A stretch of DNA of 64,000 nucleotides from Brugia malayi. Its lineage: Eukaryota > Nematoda > Chromadorea > Rhabditida > Onchocercidae. The notes under the pieces are model-generated. The model was not told where the DNA came from, ran no database searches, and saw only the letters and a list, made by a program, of their open reading frames with translations. Each line of letters starts with the position of its first letter. Within the stretch, counting starts at the first letter, position 1. Position numbers and translations under genes: made by a program. Shown here piece by piece: positions 48,536-62,229 of the stretch. The stretch is taken from the NCBI RefSeq assembly GCF_000002995.4, contig NW_025062479.1:23370721-23434720 (forward strand), given 5' to 3'.

Positions 48536-51500
48536 CTTCTCAATCCTCTCAACATTCCTTCATTCTCACAAAAAAAAAAAGTCCCACACCAAATACGCCG
48601 AAATTCTGCAAAATCTCTAATGAGCATTAGTTATCTCTGCACTCTCCAACTACCTTATACTATTTCATCCTCTCTCCATTCTCAAACTTCCTCGCTCTCT
48701 CTCTTTTCCATTCTATCTCTCTTATTTTATCAATCTTTAACAAACTTTATCTAAGCATTAATCAATCAGTATCAAATTCTGTCTGACTTCTCTTGATATA
48801 AATTGATATAACTCCGGTACAAATCGGTATAATTCCGATAATACTACAGCAACAGTTATCCGGTTGATAAATGATAATTATCAAATGTTAAATTGAATGG
48901 ATCCATTATGAAAATGCTTTCCTGATTGTTTATTGTTGTCAAAAGAAAAGTTGGTAAACAATTTAAAAAAAAAATTCTTAACAAAATTATTATTATCACA
49001 TTTTTTGCGAAGAATTTGATGAAATTTTCATTTATTTTCTATTACATATAATATGTAAATGTAATATTTAAAATTTTTAAATTTGAATTTATAAAATTTG
49101 AAATGAAATAAAGTTTTTTAGAAAATGATATATTCAAAGGTAGAAAGTATTATATATGTAATGTTTTTGTTTAATTAAAAATGTTGCACTAATCGATTCG
49201 AAATAAATTAACTTTTAAAAATTTTGTATATTTCAGTTAATTTTTCAATTTTACATGGATAGCAATTTCCAGTAATTTTGTTTTATTTCATTCAATAATT
49301 AAAAATTTTTAAATTATTTCAATATTAGTATTTTAGGTAATTATAACAAATTTTAATATAGAAATATAAGAAATTTTCCATTTTTTGAAATTATATTTAC
49401 AATAATTAATTTCAAAAATTTTAAGATACATTATGAGTCAAAAAATAAACAAAAAAAAAAAAAGAACAGAAAGTTTTTTTTTTATTTACATTTATTTATC
49501 TAAGTAGATTTGTTGTATTAGATTGTATCAAATTCATTTTTTTATTTCAATTTTTTTTTTTTTTTTTTTTTTGTGATAAATAATTTTTCTATGTTTCAAC
49601 ATTGTTTTCAAATTATAAATATAACCTTTCTCATCTTTGTTAATTAATTTTATTTACTTTTTTTTTTATTATTGTTTTATATTATTTATTTATTATTATT
49701 ATTGGTTTATTAATGTTTTATTGATAAACAAAAAAATAAATAAATAAATATTCAGTTTTTTTTTTTTTTGCAATAATATTAAAAGTTTTTGTATGTTCAA
49801 AAATCTAAACAAAAAAATAAGTATTGCTGTTCAGTCAAATATTTTTGTTTCATTTCATTTTCATTGTGTAACGGATCAACAATTAATTTCATTTTTTTTT
49901 TTTTTTTCATTAATTTTAAATTTCTTTTAAATGATTAATTTTATCTTTCAATTTTTACAAAGCAAGAAAAAAAAATACTTTTTTTTTATTTTTTAAAAAA
50001 AAACTAAATTTCTGTTTTTTTTTTTTTTTTTTCTTAATACCTTCCATTTCTTTTTCTTTTTTTTCATTTTAATTAATTAATTAATCTTTCTATCTTATAA
50101 TTGATTTTTATGAATTTTAAAATAAATCCAAAAAAGTCAATTCTAAAATACAATATCTTTTCGTTTTTTTAATTTCACTTACTGCTTGTTAGAAATTATT
50201 AGCAAAGCAAATATTTAGCTTTTTAATTTCAAATAGTACAAGCTATAAATTGAATTTCGTTTTTTCTTTTTTTCCTTTTTTTTTTTTTTTATTTTTTCTA
50301 CTTTAAAGCATTTAAACCATTTCTTATCACTTATCACTTATCACTTATTTCTGTTATGCTTAAACATTTTTTCTTTTCTGATTTCAATCACTGTGACAAT
50401 TTCTAACCAACTGTTCTTGTCTACCACCACAAAGTTTTGTTTTTAACTACAGTCTGACAACTGTTTGAAAATAAAATCTTATTCGTTTATTAAATGATTA
50501 ATTATAATAGAAATTAAATTGTTGCGAAAGGTATTAAAATGATATTAAAATTTGAAATAAACAATTAAATAATTTAAATAAACAAAATTACATTTGAAAT
50601 TAAAATGCATCATTGATTAGCGTTAAAATTTGCTCCAAAAATAATTGTTTTATAAAAAAGATTTTACTAATACTCAATTTAAACTATTATTAATAAATGT
50701 TAGAGAAAGAAATAATTAAATTATTAAATAATTAAATCATAAATTATTTAATGCAAAGTTAATTTTTTTGACTTTTTTTTTTCGATTTTTTAAATATCTT
50801 TTGCAAATTTTCTTATCCTATCAGTTTTTATATTCCTATCATTTTTATTTAAATGATAATTTTTTTTTTATAAAATAATTCTGAGAAACTAAACAAGCTG
50901 CAACACCTAGTATTATTTTTTTTATAGTTTAAAAAAAAAAAGATTACTTAAATAATTATAATACAGGAATTTATATTTAGTAATCAAATATTTGTTATTA
51001 ATTTAATAATTAATGATGAAATTCTCTAACTGAAATAAATATTATGGATTAAATTAAATACTTTTATTTAATAAAAAATGTTTTAATGCATTTAATCGTT
51101 GATAAATTTTTTTAATTAAAAGGAACAAATTTCAAAGTGTGAATTTATTTTAATTTAATTAAAAAAAAAAAACAAATTCAAAGTAATACTACAATAATAC
51201 GCTGCATTATATATTGTTTTTTTACTTTAATAAAATTTAAACGCTGTTTTTAATCTTACAAAAAAAAAAAAAATCCTTTCAGATATATTTTATTTTTCTA
51301 ATAGTTTGAAATGATATAATTAAACTGAAAAAATTTTTATAATCTTTTCAAATTTTATATCACAAAATTGAATTCTTCTGTATTTTAAATGTTTAAACGG
51401 CAAATTAGCGATAAATCTTTCATATTTTCATTTTCTGTTTCATTTTCATATATTTAAATTAATTAAAAGAATTTCTTAAAAGCATTTTTGACAAACTTTT

Positions 51501-52261
51501 TAACGTTTAAAAGCATTTTTGTAATTTAAAGATTTTATTTTTTTTTATTTTTTCATCAAAAAAAAAAAAGGAAAAAACAAATCATTTATCATAAGTTGAG
51601 ATTTCTTTAAAGAATCAATTACTTTTACTTCAAATTTTACAATATAAATTAATTTTTACCTAGACGAATAACTTAAGTAATAAAATCTTCTAAATCACTA
51701 ATATATTTCTATTGATAAGGAAAAGTTTTACTTTTTATTTATTTTTCCGTTTCATTTTCCGTTTCAGGAAATGTTATCATTATTTTTTACAGAAATTTCC
51801 GTTTTAATAAATTTTAATCAAATTTAAATAAATTTCAAATTTTTTTTGTAACTGAAATTTATTTATTATTTTTATATTTTTTATTCTTCATTTATGTCTA
51901 CTTCCTTCTTTTTTTTTTTCACTTTTTTAAAATTTTTACACATTCAAATATGATTTAATTTATTTTAAAAATCTTTTTTTTTTTTTTTTTTTTTTTGCAA
52001 GATTTAAAAATGCAATAATTTTGTTTTAAAATATGCTTGTTTAGCTAATTAAACTTTTATAACAATGACTAGACTAAATCTTTAAAAAACTTTTTTTTTA
52101 AAAAATTTAAAAAGTTAAAAATCTAAAAAAAAAAAAAGGATACGTGAAAAAAAATTGTAAGGTTCAAGTTTGATGGATCAACAAATAATACAGCAACATT
52201 TGCTAATTTCTTTTAAACATAACCAAGATGAATCCGGAAATCATTCACAATAAAAATCCCT
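48536..52261. other. Gene-poor AT-rich region
   Basis: The first 250 bp are C/T-rich on the plus strand (an open frame there is low complexity). The rest is dense T and A runs. No exon with paired splice signals and coding-like composition found. Confidence 0.6.
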
Positions 52262-52310
52262 CTCTCTCTCTCTCTCCCTCCCTCTGTCCCTCTCTCTCTC
52301 TCTCTCTCTC
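52262..52310. repeat. (CT)n microsatellite
   Basis: Tct/ccct dinucleotide-rich tract of about 50 bp. Confidence 0.9.
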
Positions 52311-52466
52311 CTTCCTACTTTTCATCTTTCTCTTTCCTAAGTATTTCCGTTTGCAAACATTTGCTAAGGTAAAAAAAAAAAAGAAAAATGAAATAAACGA
52401 AAACGAAACGAAAAAAAGTTTTTGCAAAAGAAAAAATGAAATTTTAAGCAAAAATTATTTAATAAA

Positions 52467-52858
52467 AATTCCATTTAAATTTAAAAATTTTAATAAAAAA
52501 TTTGCATATATTCCATTTAAATTTATAAATTATAAAAAAAATTTGCATATATTTTATTTAAATTTATAAATTTTAATAAAAATTTGCATATATTCCATTT
52601 AAATTTATAAATTAAAAAAAATTGCATATATTATTTAAATTTATAAATTTTAATAAAAATTGCATATATTCCATTTAAATTTATAAATTAAAAATTGCAT
52701 ATATTATTTAAATTTATAATTTTAATAAAAAATTTGCATATATTCCATTTAAATTTATAAATTAAAAAAAATTGCATATATTTTATTTAAATTTATAAAT
52801 TTTAATAAAAAATTTGCATATATTCCATTTAAATTTATAAATTTTAATAAAAAATTTA
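52467..52858. repeat. AT-only tandem array built on a 40-45 bp unit
   Basis: Around nine units of ttgcatatattccatttaaa followed by tttataaattttaataaaa, with indels in the A/T runs making spacing irregular. The only C and G bases are at fixed positions in each unit. Confidence 0.9.
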
Positions 52859-53678
52859 CACAGTATCAATTTAATTAATTAAAAAATTTTCAATGCATAT
52901 TTTTAATATTTTGGAAAAATGAGCATTTCTTAAAATTTATTATTTATTTATTTCATTATAAATAAATCCATTTATTGATTTATTTTTAATTCTTATGTAA
53001 ATTTTTATTTGCACAATGTTATTTAATAGTAGCATTAAATTTTAATTTAATTTTTTTATGCAAATTTTTGTTTATTTAATATTATTTATTAAAGTATTAA
53101 ATTTTAATTTATTTCTCGAAAAGAGAGAAAGAAAGAGAAACTTTATCAAATATTTTTCTAATAATTTTCTTTCTATTCATCATAAATCACATAATTCACT
53201 TATTCATTTCGTCCTTCTTTTTACTGATCACTGATAATTTCTCTTTTCTCATTTCGTCTTGCCATAATTAAATTTAAAAAATTAAAACAAAAAAAAAAAA
53301 AAAAAAGAAAGAAAGAAGGAAAAGATTAGTTCTGTGTAAACTCGATAAGCACTCCTTTAACATTTTGTGGTTTCACTTTTCTTTTCTTTTTATTTTTTTG
53401 CTTTTTTGTTTTATTTTTTATTTTTTTTTTGCTTTTTGAAGAAACATAAAAGAAAAAAGAAAGAATGGTTCAATATAAAAATCGTTTCAAATTAATTCTT
53501 AAATTTGTTAAATGAAATTGTGTGAAACAAATATTATTTTGAGCAAAGCAAAGTTAAATTTTTCATATTTATGTGTTTTCGCTTTTTCTTTTTTTTAAAA
53601 AACAATACTTCTGCTCTTATTATTGTTGTTAAAAGATTAATAATAATTATTACTGAAATTTTATCAGCAATTTGAAAT
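52859..53678. other. AT-rich intergenic DNA
   Basis: Includes T-runs, an A-run at about 53290-53307 and TTTA-type sequence. Nothing else seen. Confidence 0.6.
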
Positions 53679-53913
53679 GTTTGATAATGATATGATAATG
53701 CTAGCTAAGTGTTTGATAATGATATGATAATGCTAGCTAAGTGTTTGATAATGATATGATAATGCTAGCTAAGTGTTTGATAATGATATGATAATGCTAG
53801 CTAAGTGTTTGATAATGATATGATAATGCTAGCTAAGTGTTTGATAATGATATGATAATGCTAGCTAAGTGTTTGATAATGATATGATAATGCTAGCTAA
53901 GTGTTTGATAATT
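53679..53913. repeat. 32-bp tandem array, 7 full units
   Basis: The unit gtttgataatgatatgataa followed by tgctagctaagt repeats perfectly every 32 bp from 53679, ending in a partial unit at 53905. It carries two TGATAA motifs and the palindrome GCTAGC per unit. Perfect identity implies a recent expansion. Confidence 0.97.
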
Positions 53914-56174
53914 AAAATGCTTAATAATGCTTATTTTGCATCAGTTATAATGATTAAATGATAATTTTAATTATTATTGGAATTGAAATGAATTAATTAT
54001 ATTAATGGAATAATTGATATCACAATTTATATAATTTATTTATTATTCCAATATAATAAACGCTTCTTCCTTTTTTCCCCTCTCTCTCTCACACACACAT
54101 TTTTATCAATTATTAAATTAAAAGTAAAAGAAAAGAAAAATAATTCATTGTATTAAAATTGTTTACAAAATATCTCAAAAAAAAAAAAACTTTTTTTGTT
54201 GAAAACAAATTTAAATTTATATTTTCTTTATCTTTTAGCTAATATTAGCAATTTTTTAATTATAATTTTAATTTGCTATTCATATTAATTTCAATCAAAT
54301 CATATTTTACATTTTTTTTTGCCTTTCTTTTAGCTCAAAAAAAAAAAAAGAATAATAAATTTGATCATAAATTTTTTGAAAAAAATTATTTTTAATTTTA
54401 AAAATAGTTGATGGAGTACATATGTTGCTGAATGACATCTGACGTCTATCGGATGTTGTTGAATTCGGAAGTTAAAACGAATTTTACTATTTATTAGCAT
54501 TCGAAAAAGCAAACTGATCCGATGGATTATGTTACACTTTTTTAAATTTATTCTATTATAGTAGTAACTTTTGTATAATGCATTGGTTGTTTAAATTGTT
54601 TACCTGTTTACCTAATTGTTTACTTGTCTATCAGTATTTATTTGCTTTAAAAAAAAAAATATTTGTTTTCTCTTTTTTGAAAAAAAAGAAAAAACGAAAA
54701 ATGAGAAATGATTTATTTATTTATTTATTTATTTGTTTATTTGTCTGTTATAATGACATAGCAAAAAAAAAAAAGAAAAGAAAAGAATTGGTTAATTAAT
54801 TAATTATCATTTTACCTTATTATTTTTATTATTTTAAATATATTATTTACCTATTTATTATTTTTATTATTTGAAATTATTATTTTAAATCAGGTAAATA
54901 CCTTTAATATTTATTTTAAAGTAAAAGAAAAAAAAAACGAAAAATGATTTATTTATTTATTTAATTGTTTATTTATTTGCTATAATGGCATAACAAAAAA
55001 GAACGAAAAGAATTGATTAATTAATTAATTATTGATTATTTTTAAAGAAATGTTTATATTTATCATTGAAAAATTTTTGCAGAAAATATAAAAATTTTTG
55101 ATTATATTTTTAATGATAATTTTAATCTTTTAATTTAGTAAATGTTTAAGAAAATTTTTTTCATTTCAAAATTTTATGCAAATTTATCATTTAAAATAAT
55201 AAAGTTAAACGACATATTGGGCATTTTTTCTGTGCTTTTTTTTGAATGCTTAAACATCTGTTAAATATAATTTTTTTTTTAAATTTAAATTATAAATATG
55301 AAATTATCACTGCTGATTAGCAAGTAATGTTGATAGCATTGAGTTAATCAAATTTAATATTGAAATTTTAAATGAAAAAACAAAAAGAAGCCTTAGAATT
55401 ACTTAAAATATCTGTAATTTATCAGCTAAATTAATTTTAGTGATAAAATGTAAGTTTTATTTTAGCACAAAGTATTATTTCTATCATTGCATGCATATAA
55501 TTTGAATATTATCACCAAATCGTTATCATTTGATATCATTTTAAGCAATATGATAAGCTATAAAAAAGCATTTTGCTTTTTTATATTATGAAAAAATCAA
55601 GAAATTTATCTAAAATATTTTATCACTAAAATGTTTAATGTAAATTTTACTTTTAGCATTATCATTAATTAATTAATTAATTTAATGTTATCAGAAATTG
55701 CAAATATTTTTTTTTGTTTCTCTTAAATTTCTAATATAATAGAAAAAGTGTTATCATTTCTCAATGATATGATAGCAAAAGAAGTTAAAATTTAAAATTT
55801 GTCTTGTTTGTAAATTTTTTCTTCTTTCTTTTTTTTTTTTTTCTAAAAAAATTTTGTTGAAGTGAGAGACTATGAAAATTAAACATCTAAAATTTCATTT
55901 TTAAAATTCCATTAAATTTTTTTCTTTCATTTTTTTTTAGTTAGGAACAAATTAATGTTTTTACTATATTAAATTATACTTTTTAAGTAAAATTTTTAAG
56001 TGAAATTTAAGTAAAATATATGTGAGAATTATTTTAAAATATTCATTTATGTATAGAAATAGAAATATTCCAAAAATAATTGTTTTTTTTTTTTTTTAGC
56101 AAATAACTTTATTATTTAATTATTTTATTAATTGTATAATTACTAATCATTTATTAGCAATTATTTCTTAGAAA
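53914..56174. other. AT-rich intergenic DNA
   Basis: A non-repetitive island at about 54400-54540 (minus-strand stretch containing QQHPIDVRCHSATYVLHQLF) is the only part with coding-like residues; no splice partners found. ATTT-type repeats lie at about 54710-54740 and 54945-54985. Confidence 0.5.
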
Positions 56175-56575
56175 TAAACAATAAAAAGTAAACAATAAAA
56201 AGTAAACATATTTTTTCATTGCTTACAAATATTACTCAATCAATAATTTACCTTTGATCTATTGTTTACACTTTATATCATATTTACAAATAATATTAAT
56301 TAATTATAAAATAATGCAATAAAAAGTAAACAAATCTTTTCATTGTTTACAAATATTACTCAATCAATAATAACCTTTGATCTATTGTTTACACTTTATA
56401 TCATATTTACAAATAATATTAATTATTATAAAATAATAAAATAAAAAGTAAACAAATCTTTTCATTGTTTACAAATATTACTCATTCAATAATAACCTTT
56501 GATCTATTGTTTACACCTTACATTATATTTACAAATAATATTAATTTATTATAAAATAATAAATTAAAATAGGTT
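56175..56575. repeat. About 122-bp tandem array containing forkhead consensus sites
   Basis: Roughly 3.3 units. Exact 8-mers of the DAF-16/FOXO element occur as GTAAACAA at 56189, 56326 and 56448, and as TTGTTTAC at 56262, 56343, 56385, 56465 and 56507. That is eight sites in about 330 bp, in fixed positions within the unit. Confidence 0.9.
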
Positions 56576-57412
56576 TCAAAAGTGTTGCACCAAACATTTT
56601 CACTTATCCACCTTTTTTTTAACTTCCGGGTTAAACCACAAAAGTGAGAGAGAGAGAGAGGGAGGGAGGGAAAGAGGGAGAGAGGGAAAAAAAAAAAGGA
56701 AGAAGAAAATTACTTTAAAGTGTTTAAGTTTGAAATTTCTATTGTTTGATTGATTGATTCATTGATTTGATTGATCTGAAATCATTTGAATCAATCATTT
56801 ACGATGGTTTGAACTTAAGCCATTTTAAAAATTAATCTTATAATCAGTTATTTTTCTGCTAAAATTTTCCTTCTCATTTACTTTTTTTTTTTGTTTTCTT
56901 TTTTCTCTTTTAAATAATTTTTTGTTTATATTTGCAAAATATTTCCTTTTTTTCATAAATTTTAATTTTTAATTTTTCTTTTTTAAAGCAAAATAATTTC
57001 AAATTGAATTTCTGGAAAGTATTTATTTTTAATTATTTCATTTTTTTTTTTTTTTTTGAATCTAAAATGAATTTAAATTCATTTTAAGATGTAAATATGT
57101 TATTATTTTAAATTAAAATTTTCATTCAAATAAAAAAAAAAAGAAAAAAGTTTTTTTTTTTATTTTTTCAGTAAACTTTTTCTTTCTTTCTTTTTTTTTT
57201 TCAAATTTCAAATAATCATATGACATTGTGTGTTAGATTAATGATAATTTCAATTATTTGTCACCCATTTTTTCATTTGTATACAGTTTAAAAAAAAAAA
57301 AGTTTTTTGCGTTTGATTTTTAAATTAATTTATTTTAAAATTTTTATTTCAAATGTTTGATTTATTACTTTTACAGTGTCTTTTCAGTCTTCATAAATGG
57401 TAGTTTATTTAA

Positions 57413-57445
<33 letters not shown>

Positions 57446-57769
57446 TCTAATAAACGAGTCTATTTGTATTTTACAAATTTTCCTTTTTTCTTAATTTTTT
57501 TTTTTATTTTTTGAAATTTTAAAATTTATGGCATTGTATAATGAATTATTATTTAATAGTAAATTATCATTTAACAATGAATTATTTAATTTATCATTGA
57601 ATAATTGAATTGTTATTTGAAATTTGTATATTTTTTTTTGCTTTTCATTTCTTATTATTCAAAAATTAATTTATTTTTTAAATTAAAGCATTTTTTTAAA
57701 TTAAAAATTATTTTTTTTATTATTCAAATTTTTTTGTATATTTATTATTATTCAAATTTATATATTTTA
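56576..57769. other. AT-rich intergenic DNA
   Basis: Begins with a GA-rich patch (about 56640-56700) and then T/A runs up to about 20 bp. No gene. Confidence 0.6.

Positions 57770-57818
<49 letters not shown>
57770..57818. repeat. (TTA)n microsatellite
   Basis: About 16 uninterrupted tta repeats. Confidence 0.95.
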
Positions 57819-58247
57819 TTATTATTCAAAATTGCTCTAAAATTTTTTGCAAAACTAAATTTAATTAACATTTTTATTGAACTGTTAAATTTGCTAATTT
57901 TATCATTCAAATATTTAAGTGAATGTAAAATTTAATTTTCTACAATTTTACAAAGTTACATTCCAAAAATGTCTTTTTAATTTGACTATTTCAATTTTAA
58001 ATTAATCACATTCATTTAATCAAATAATAATATTTAAAAAAAAAAAAAAAAAGCAAGCAGAGTGATAGAAGCGAAAAAAAAAACAGTCATACTTATAATA
58101 TTATCATTGATTAGCTTATCACTAAATGATAATAGTATAATTAATTTAATTCAATTCGTCTAGCAAATTAAATTGATTGAGTATAAAACAAATATAATAT
58201 TTTAGTTTAGTTTCCCATGAACCACTCTTTTATGCAAATTTCATATG

Positions 58248-58445
58248 CTAATAATATTTGTTATCAGTAGCAATGATCAACGAATGATAAGTAATCAATC
58301 TGTACAGGTGTGTAACAATTGTTGTACCTTTATTAAGAAAAAAACTGACATAAAATTTTGATACGTCGATGTGATTAGAAGATTTAATCACATTTACGTA
58401 TTCATAAATGCAAATAAAATAATCGCATTTCATTTTTTTTATCAC
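58248..58445 (-). other. Weak coding-like island in the gene desert
   Basis: The minus strand is open for 65 codons (MKCDYFICIYEYVNVIKSSN near its start) with a possible donor after NK (AAAG|gtacaa). It is less AT-rich than its surroundings and non-repetitive, but I found no linked exon and no recognisable domain. It may be an isolated exon, a regulatory island or chance. Confidence 0.22.
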
Positions 58446-58560
58446 TTTTTTTTAGTTAAAGTGATAAGGGTTACGGTAGAAAGTTGCAATAGTTTAAATT
58501 GAATAGATGTGATTAAATTTTTTTTTTTGAAAAAAAATTTATTATTATTATCAAAAATTC

Positions 58561-58850
58561 CAAGATAATGAGATAACAAAAATAAATAAATAAACAACTG
58601 AAAACTAAAGAATAAATTATTTAAAATTATATTTTAAACGATGAAATATTATTAAAGTTTAATAAATTTTAATCAAATTTTTTTTTGTGTTAAGTTTTTC
58701 TGATAGCAAAGATAAATAAATAAATAAAACAAATAAAAAGTAACGAATTAATTACTTAAAATTATATTTTAAACGATGAAATATTATTAAAGTTTTATAA
58801 TTTATAATTAAATTTTATATTTGTGTGTTAAATTTTTGCGAAATAATTTG
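58561..58850. repeat. Two-copy tandem duplication, about 140-bp unit
   Basis: The block tatattttaaacgatgaaat followed by attattaaagtt occurs at about 58628 and 58766, with shared flanks on both sides. Non-coding. Confidence 0.8.
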
Positions 58851-60691
58851 AAAAAAAAATTTTTTTTTTTTTGAAAATAATTAAGAAAGGTAAATAAAAT
58901 TTATGCAAAAAAATGTTGATTAAACGATAAGTAAATTTTAAATTGTAAAAGGTAAATAAATTTAAAATAAATTAAAACAAAAAAAAAAAAAAAAATTTAC
59001 GAAATAATTTAATGTGACATACAAAATGAGTGATAACTTTATTTTATTTTTTGATTATTACAGGTTAAAATAACAAGTTAAGAACAAGTAATACTTTTAT
59101 TTTCTTTTTTTTTTTTAAATTTAATAAGAAATAAAAATAAAGATAAAAAAAAGAGGAAACTTTTAATATTTTCAATTGATAAATGTTTGATAGAAAATAA
59201 ATCAAAAAAGTTTTTTTTTTTTATTATTATGTGTAAAATAAATTTTATTTTTAATTACTGTTAAAAATTTAAGTTTATACTATTAAAATTTGAATGAATT
59301 AAGTAAATGATTTTAATTTCATTTCATATGAATTTTAATTTCATTTCACTTCATTTCATTTCACACCATTTCAGTTTATTCTTTTTAAAACTTACTAATA
59401 CTTAATAATAATAATTAATAATAATGATCAGTTACTTAATAATAATAATTAATAGTGATAATTAATAATAATTATAGTAATAATTCAAATTATACATACG
59501 AATTTCAAAAGAAAAAGTTGATATTGTCAATGATAATAAATTTTAAAATATATAAAAAAAAATTGATAAAAAATTTTATATAATAAAAATAAAAATAAAA
59601 GTGAAAAAATTTCATTGATAATAAATTTTAAAATATATAAAAAAAAAATAAATTTTTATTCTTTTGTTTCACGTGTACTTTTACGCTAAAAGTCTGTTTT
59701 TTGATTTTCACGTGTACTTTCACGTTAATGGTTGGTTTAAATTTTTTGATTTTACTAATTAAATTAAATCCTGTTTTTGTTATTATTACTAAAACTATTT
59801 TAGTTTTCAAAAATTTTTATCTTACCAACTATTTAATTAACATTTTCATCTTTTAGCTTTTTATGAGTAAATAATTTGAGTAAAAAATTTGATTAAAATA
59901 TTTTTTAAAATAGTAATTTATTAAAAAGTCAAAAAATTTTTAATAGCTAAAATATTTTTAATTATTAGCAATAAAAATAAAACAAATATAAGAAGCAAAA
60001 AACAAAAAGAAAAAGAAAAAAAAGTTGAAAATTAAATTTTAACTTTTTGTTTCTTTTTCAAATTTTTTGTAGTCAAAAGAAAAAAAAAAACGAAACGAAA
60101 TGATTTTTGTAAAACCTTTTGTTGCCTTTTTATTTGTGAAATACAATTTTTGAATTTAATTATTAATTTATTAAAAATTGAAATTGTTCAAAAATAAGAA
60201 ATTGAAAAACTAATTTTTTTTTTTTGCCAAAAAATTTTGTATCTTAATTATAACTCTTTTTTTTTTAAAGAAAGAACTTGAATAATTAATTAAATATTTT
60301 AAAAGTAATTGTATAATCTATCATTCTGTTTTAAATTTATAATTTTTTACATTTTATTAATTATAGTTTTTTTTTTTTTTTAAAAAATGAATATTTTACT
60401 AAAAAGGAAACAATATTGAAATAATTTAATAAATTTTTGAAAAAATCATATTTCTGAAATAAATCGATGAAAAAGAAAAACTTTTTTTTTTTTTAACTTT
60501 ATAAGAAATTTGTGTTAAAAAAGAATTAAATTTAAAAAAAAAATTGTATTTTTTTTCTCAAACAGAATATAATTCAATTATTTAATTTAATTTAACAAAT
60601 GAAATTAAATTATTTTATATTTTTTTATAAATTATATTTGTGCATTCACAATTTTTTTCATTTTTTGAATGAGTAATTTACGAATATCAAA
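58851..60691. other. AT-rich intergenic DNA
   Basis: A/T runs, ATA/ATT tracts at about 59400-59490, and two copies of tcacgtgtactt (near 59670 and 59709) containing the E-box CACGTG. No gene. Confidence 0.6.
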
Positions 60692-60718
60692 ATTGGGCGG
60701 AAACATTTTGCGCCCAAT
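60692..60718. other. GC-rich hairpin in an AT desert
   Basis: Perfect inverted repeat ATTGGGCG (60692-60699) and CGCCCAAT (60711-60718) around the loop gaaacattttg. Both arms resemble E2F half-sites (GGGCGGAAA and TTTTGCGCCC). There is no gene next to it in the window. Confidence 0.6.
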
Positions 60719-61004
60719 CATTTTTATATGTTCAATCATATTTCTCTGTTCACTCATTCACAGAATTGTTTTATCTAATCATATCATATCATATCATTTC
60801 TTATCATCGATTCATTTATATTAGTTAATTCTAAAATTTTCATTTTTTAAAAAAAAGGAGAACAATAAGAAAAAAAAGCAAACATTAACTAATTCGAATT
60901 GTTTTTTGAATTTTTGATTTTAAATTGAAATTCCTCCTCTTTTACTAATTATTAAATTTTTAAATTTGATTTATTAGATTAAAATTATTTTAAAAATTTC
61001 ATTT

Positions 61005-61700
61005 TTTACGTCTCGTTACGTACGTACACGTACACATACACACATACACGCACAACGTATACAAACACTATTTACAATAATAGTTATGTATTTAATTTTT
61101 AAATTTGATTTATTAGATTAAAATTATTTTAAAAATTTCATTTTTTACGTCTCGTTACGTACGTACACGTACACATACATACATACACGCACAACGTATA
61201 CAAACACTATTTACAATAATAGTAATGTATTTAAATTTTTAATTTGATTTATTAGATTAAAATTATTTTAAAAATTTCATTTTTTACGTCTCGTTACGTA
61301 CGTACACGTACACATACACACATACACGCACAACGTATACAAACACTATTTACAATAATAGTAATCAAAAGTATTTCAAAAATTCAGTTTTTTCACGTTA
61401 CGTACGTGTACACACATACACACGCACCCACATACATACACACACACACACATACACATACAAACACCATTTACAATAATAGTAATCAAAAGTATTTTAA
61501 AAATATCATTTTTTACGTTCCCTTACGTACGCACACGCTCACGCACATACATACACATGCAAACACTATTTACAATAATAGTAATGTATTTAATTTTTAA
61601 ATTTGATTTACTAGATTAAAATTATTTTAAAAATTTCATCTTTCACGTTCCCTTACGTACGCACACACACGCACATACACGCATACACATACACACATAC
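61005..61700. repeat. 139-bp tandem array with CA/ACGT-rich segments
   Basis: The landmark acgtctcgttacgtacg starts at 61008, 61147 and 61286 (139-bp period), followed by two or three shorter, diverged units to about 61700. Each unit joins an AT block to acgt/acac/ataca-rich sequence ending in aacactatttacaataatag. Thr/His-rich frames here are artefacts. Confidence 0.92.
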
Positions 61701-62229
61701 AAACACATACATTAACATTTGGTTTTACATTTTAGACAAAAGAGAGAAAATGAAAACTTTTGAATCGCATTTTTTTTCCTTTTTTTTTTTTTTAATTCTT
61801 TATCAGTAAACAATTGTTAAGGTTAGAATAATTTATTTTACAAAAAAAAAAAAAATGCAAAAAAAAAATGAGAAAAAAAGAATTTGATTTTTGTTTAAAA
61901 TAAAGGTTTATATGATTAATTGAATAGTAGAAAATTGAATGTTTTCGTTTCATTTTCGTTTTCTTAAATAATTTCATTTTCATTTTATTATAGCATTATT
62001 ATTGATTAAAAATTTAATTTTCATATTAGATATTTTATATTCAATTATTTATATTAATTACTGATAATACTATTATCATTCCAATTTATTCAATTTCTTT
62101 TTTCTTATTTCAGTGTATTAATAGATTTACAATAATGCAAATAAAAGTAATTTACATTTTAAATTTGAGTAATTATGTTATCAATGAAAGAAAAAAAAAG
62201 AAATTGTTTTAAAATAAAAAATATTTACT
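61701..62229. other. AT-rich intergenic DNA
   Basis: T and A runs only; the minus-strand open frame here is Lys/Phe/Asn-rich low complexity. Confidence 0.6.

Noticed and set aside
48443..48754. 103-codon Ser/Leu/Phe-rich open frame
   Set aside because: Runs through a C/T-rich tract and the end of a tandem array; no coding signature.
52228..52569. 113-codon open frame
   Set aside because: Starts in a (CT)n tract and ends in the AT-only tandem array.
61406..61600. Thr/His-rich open frame
   Set aside because: Translation of CA/ATACA repeats.
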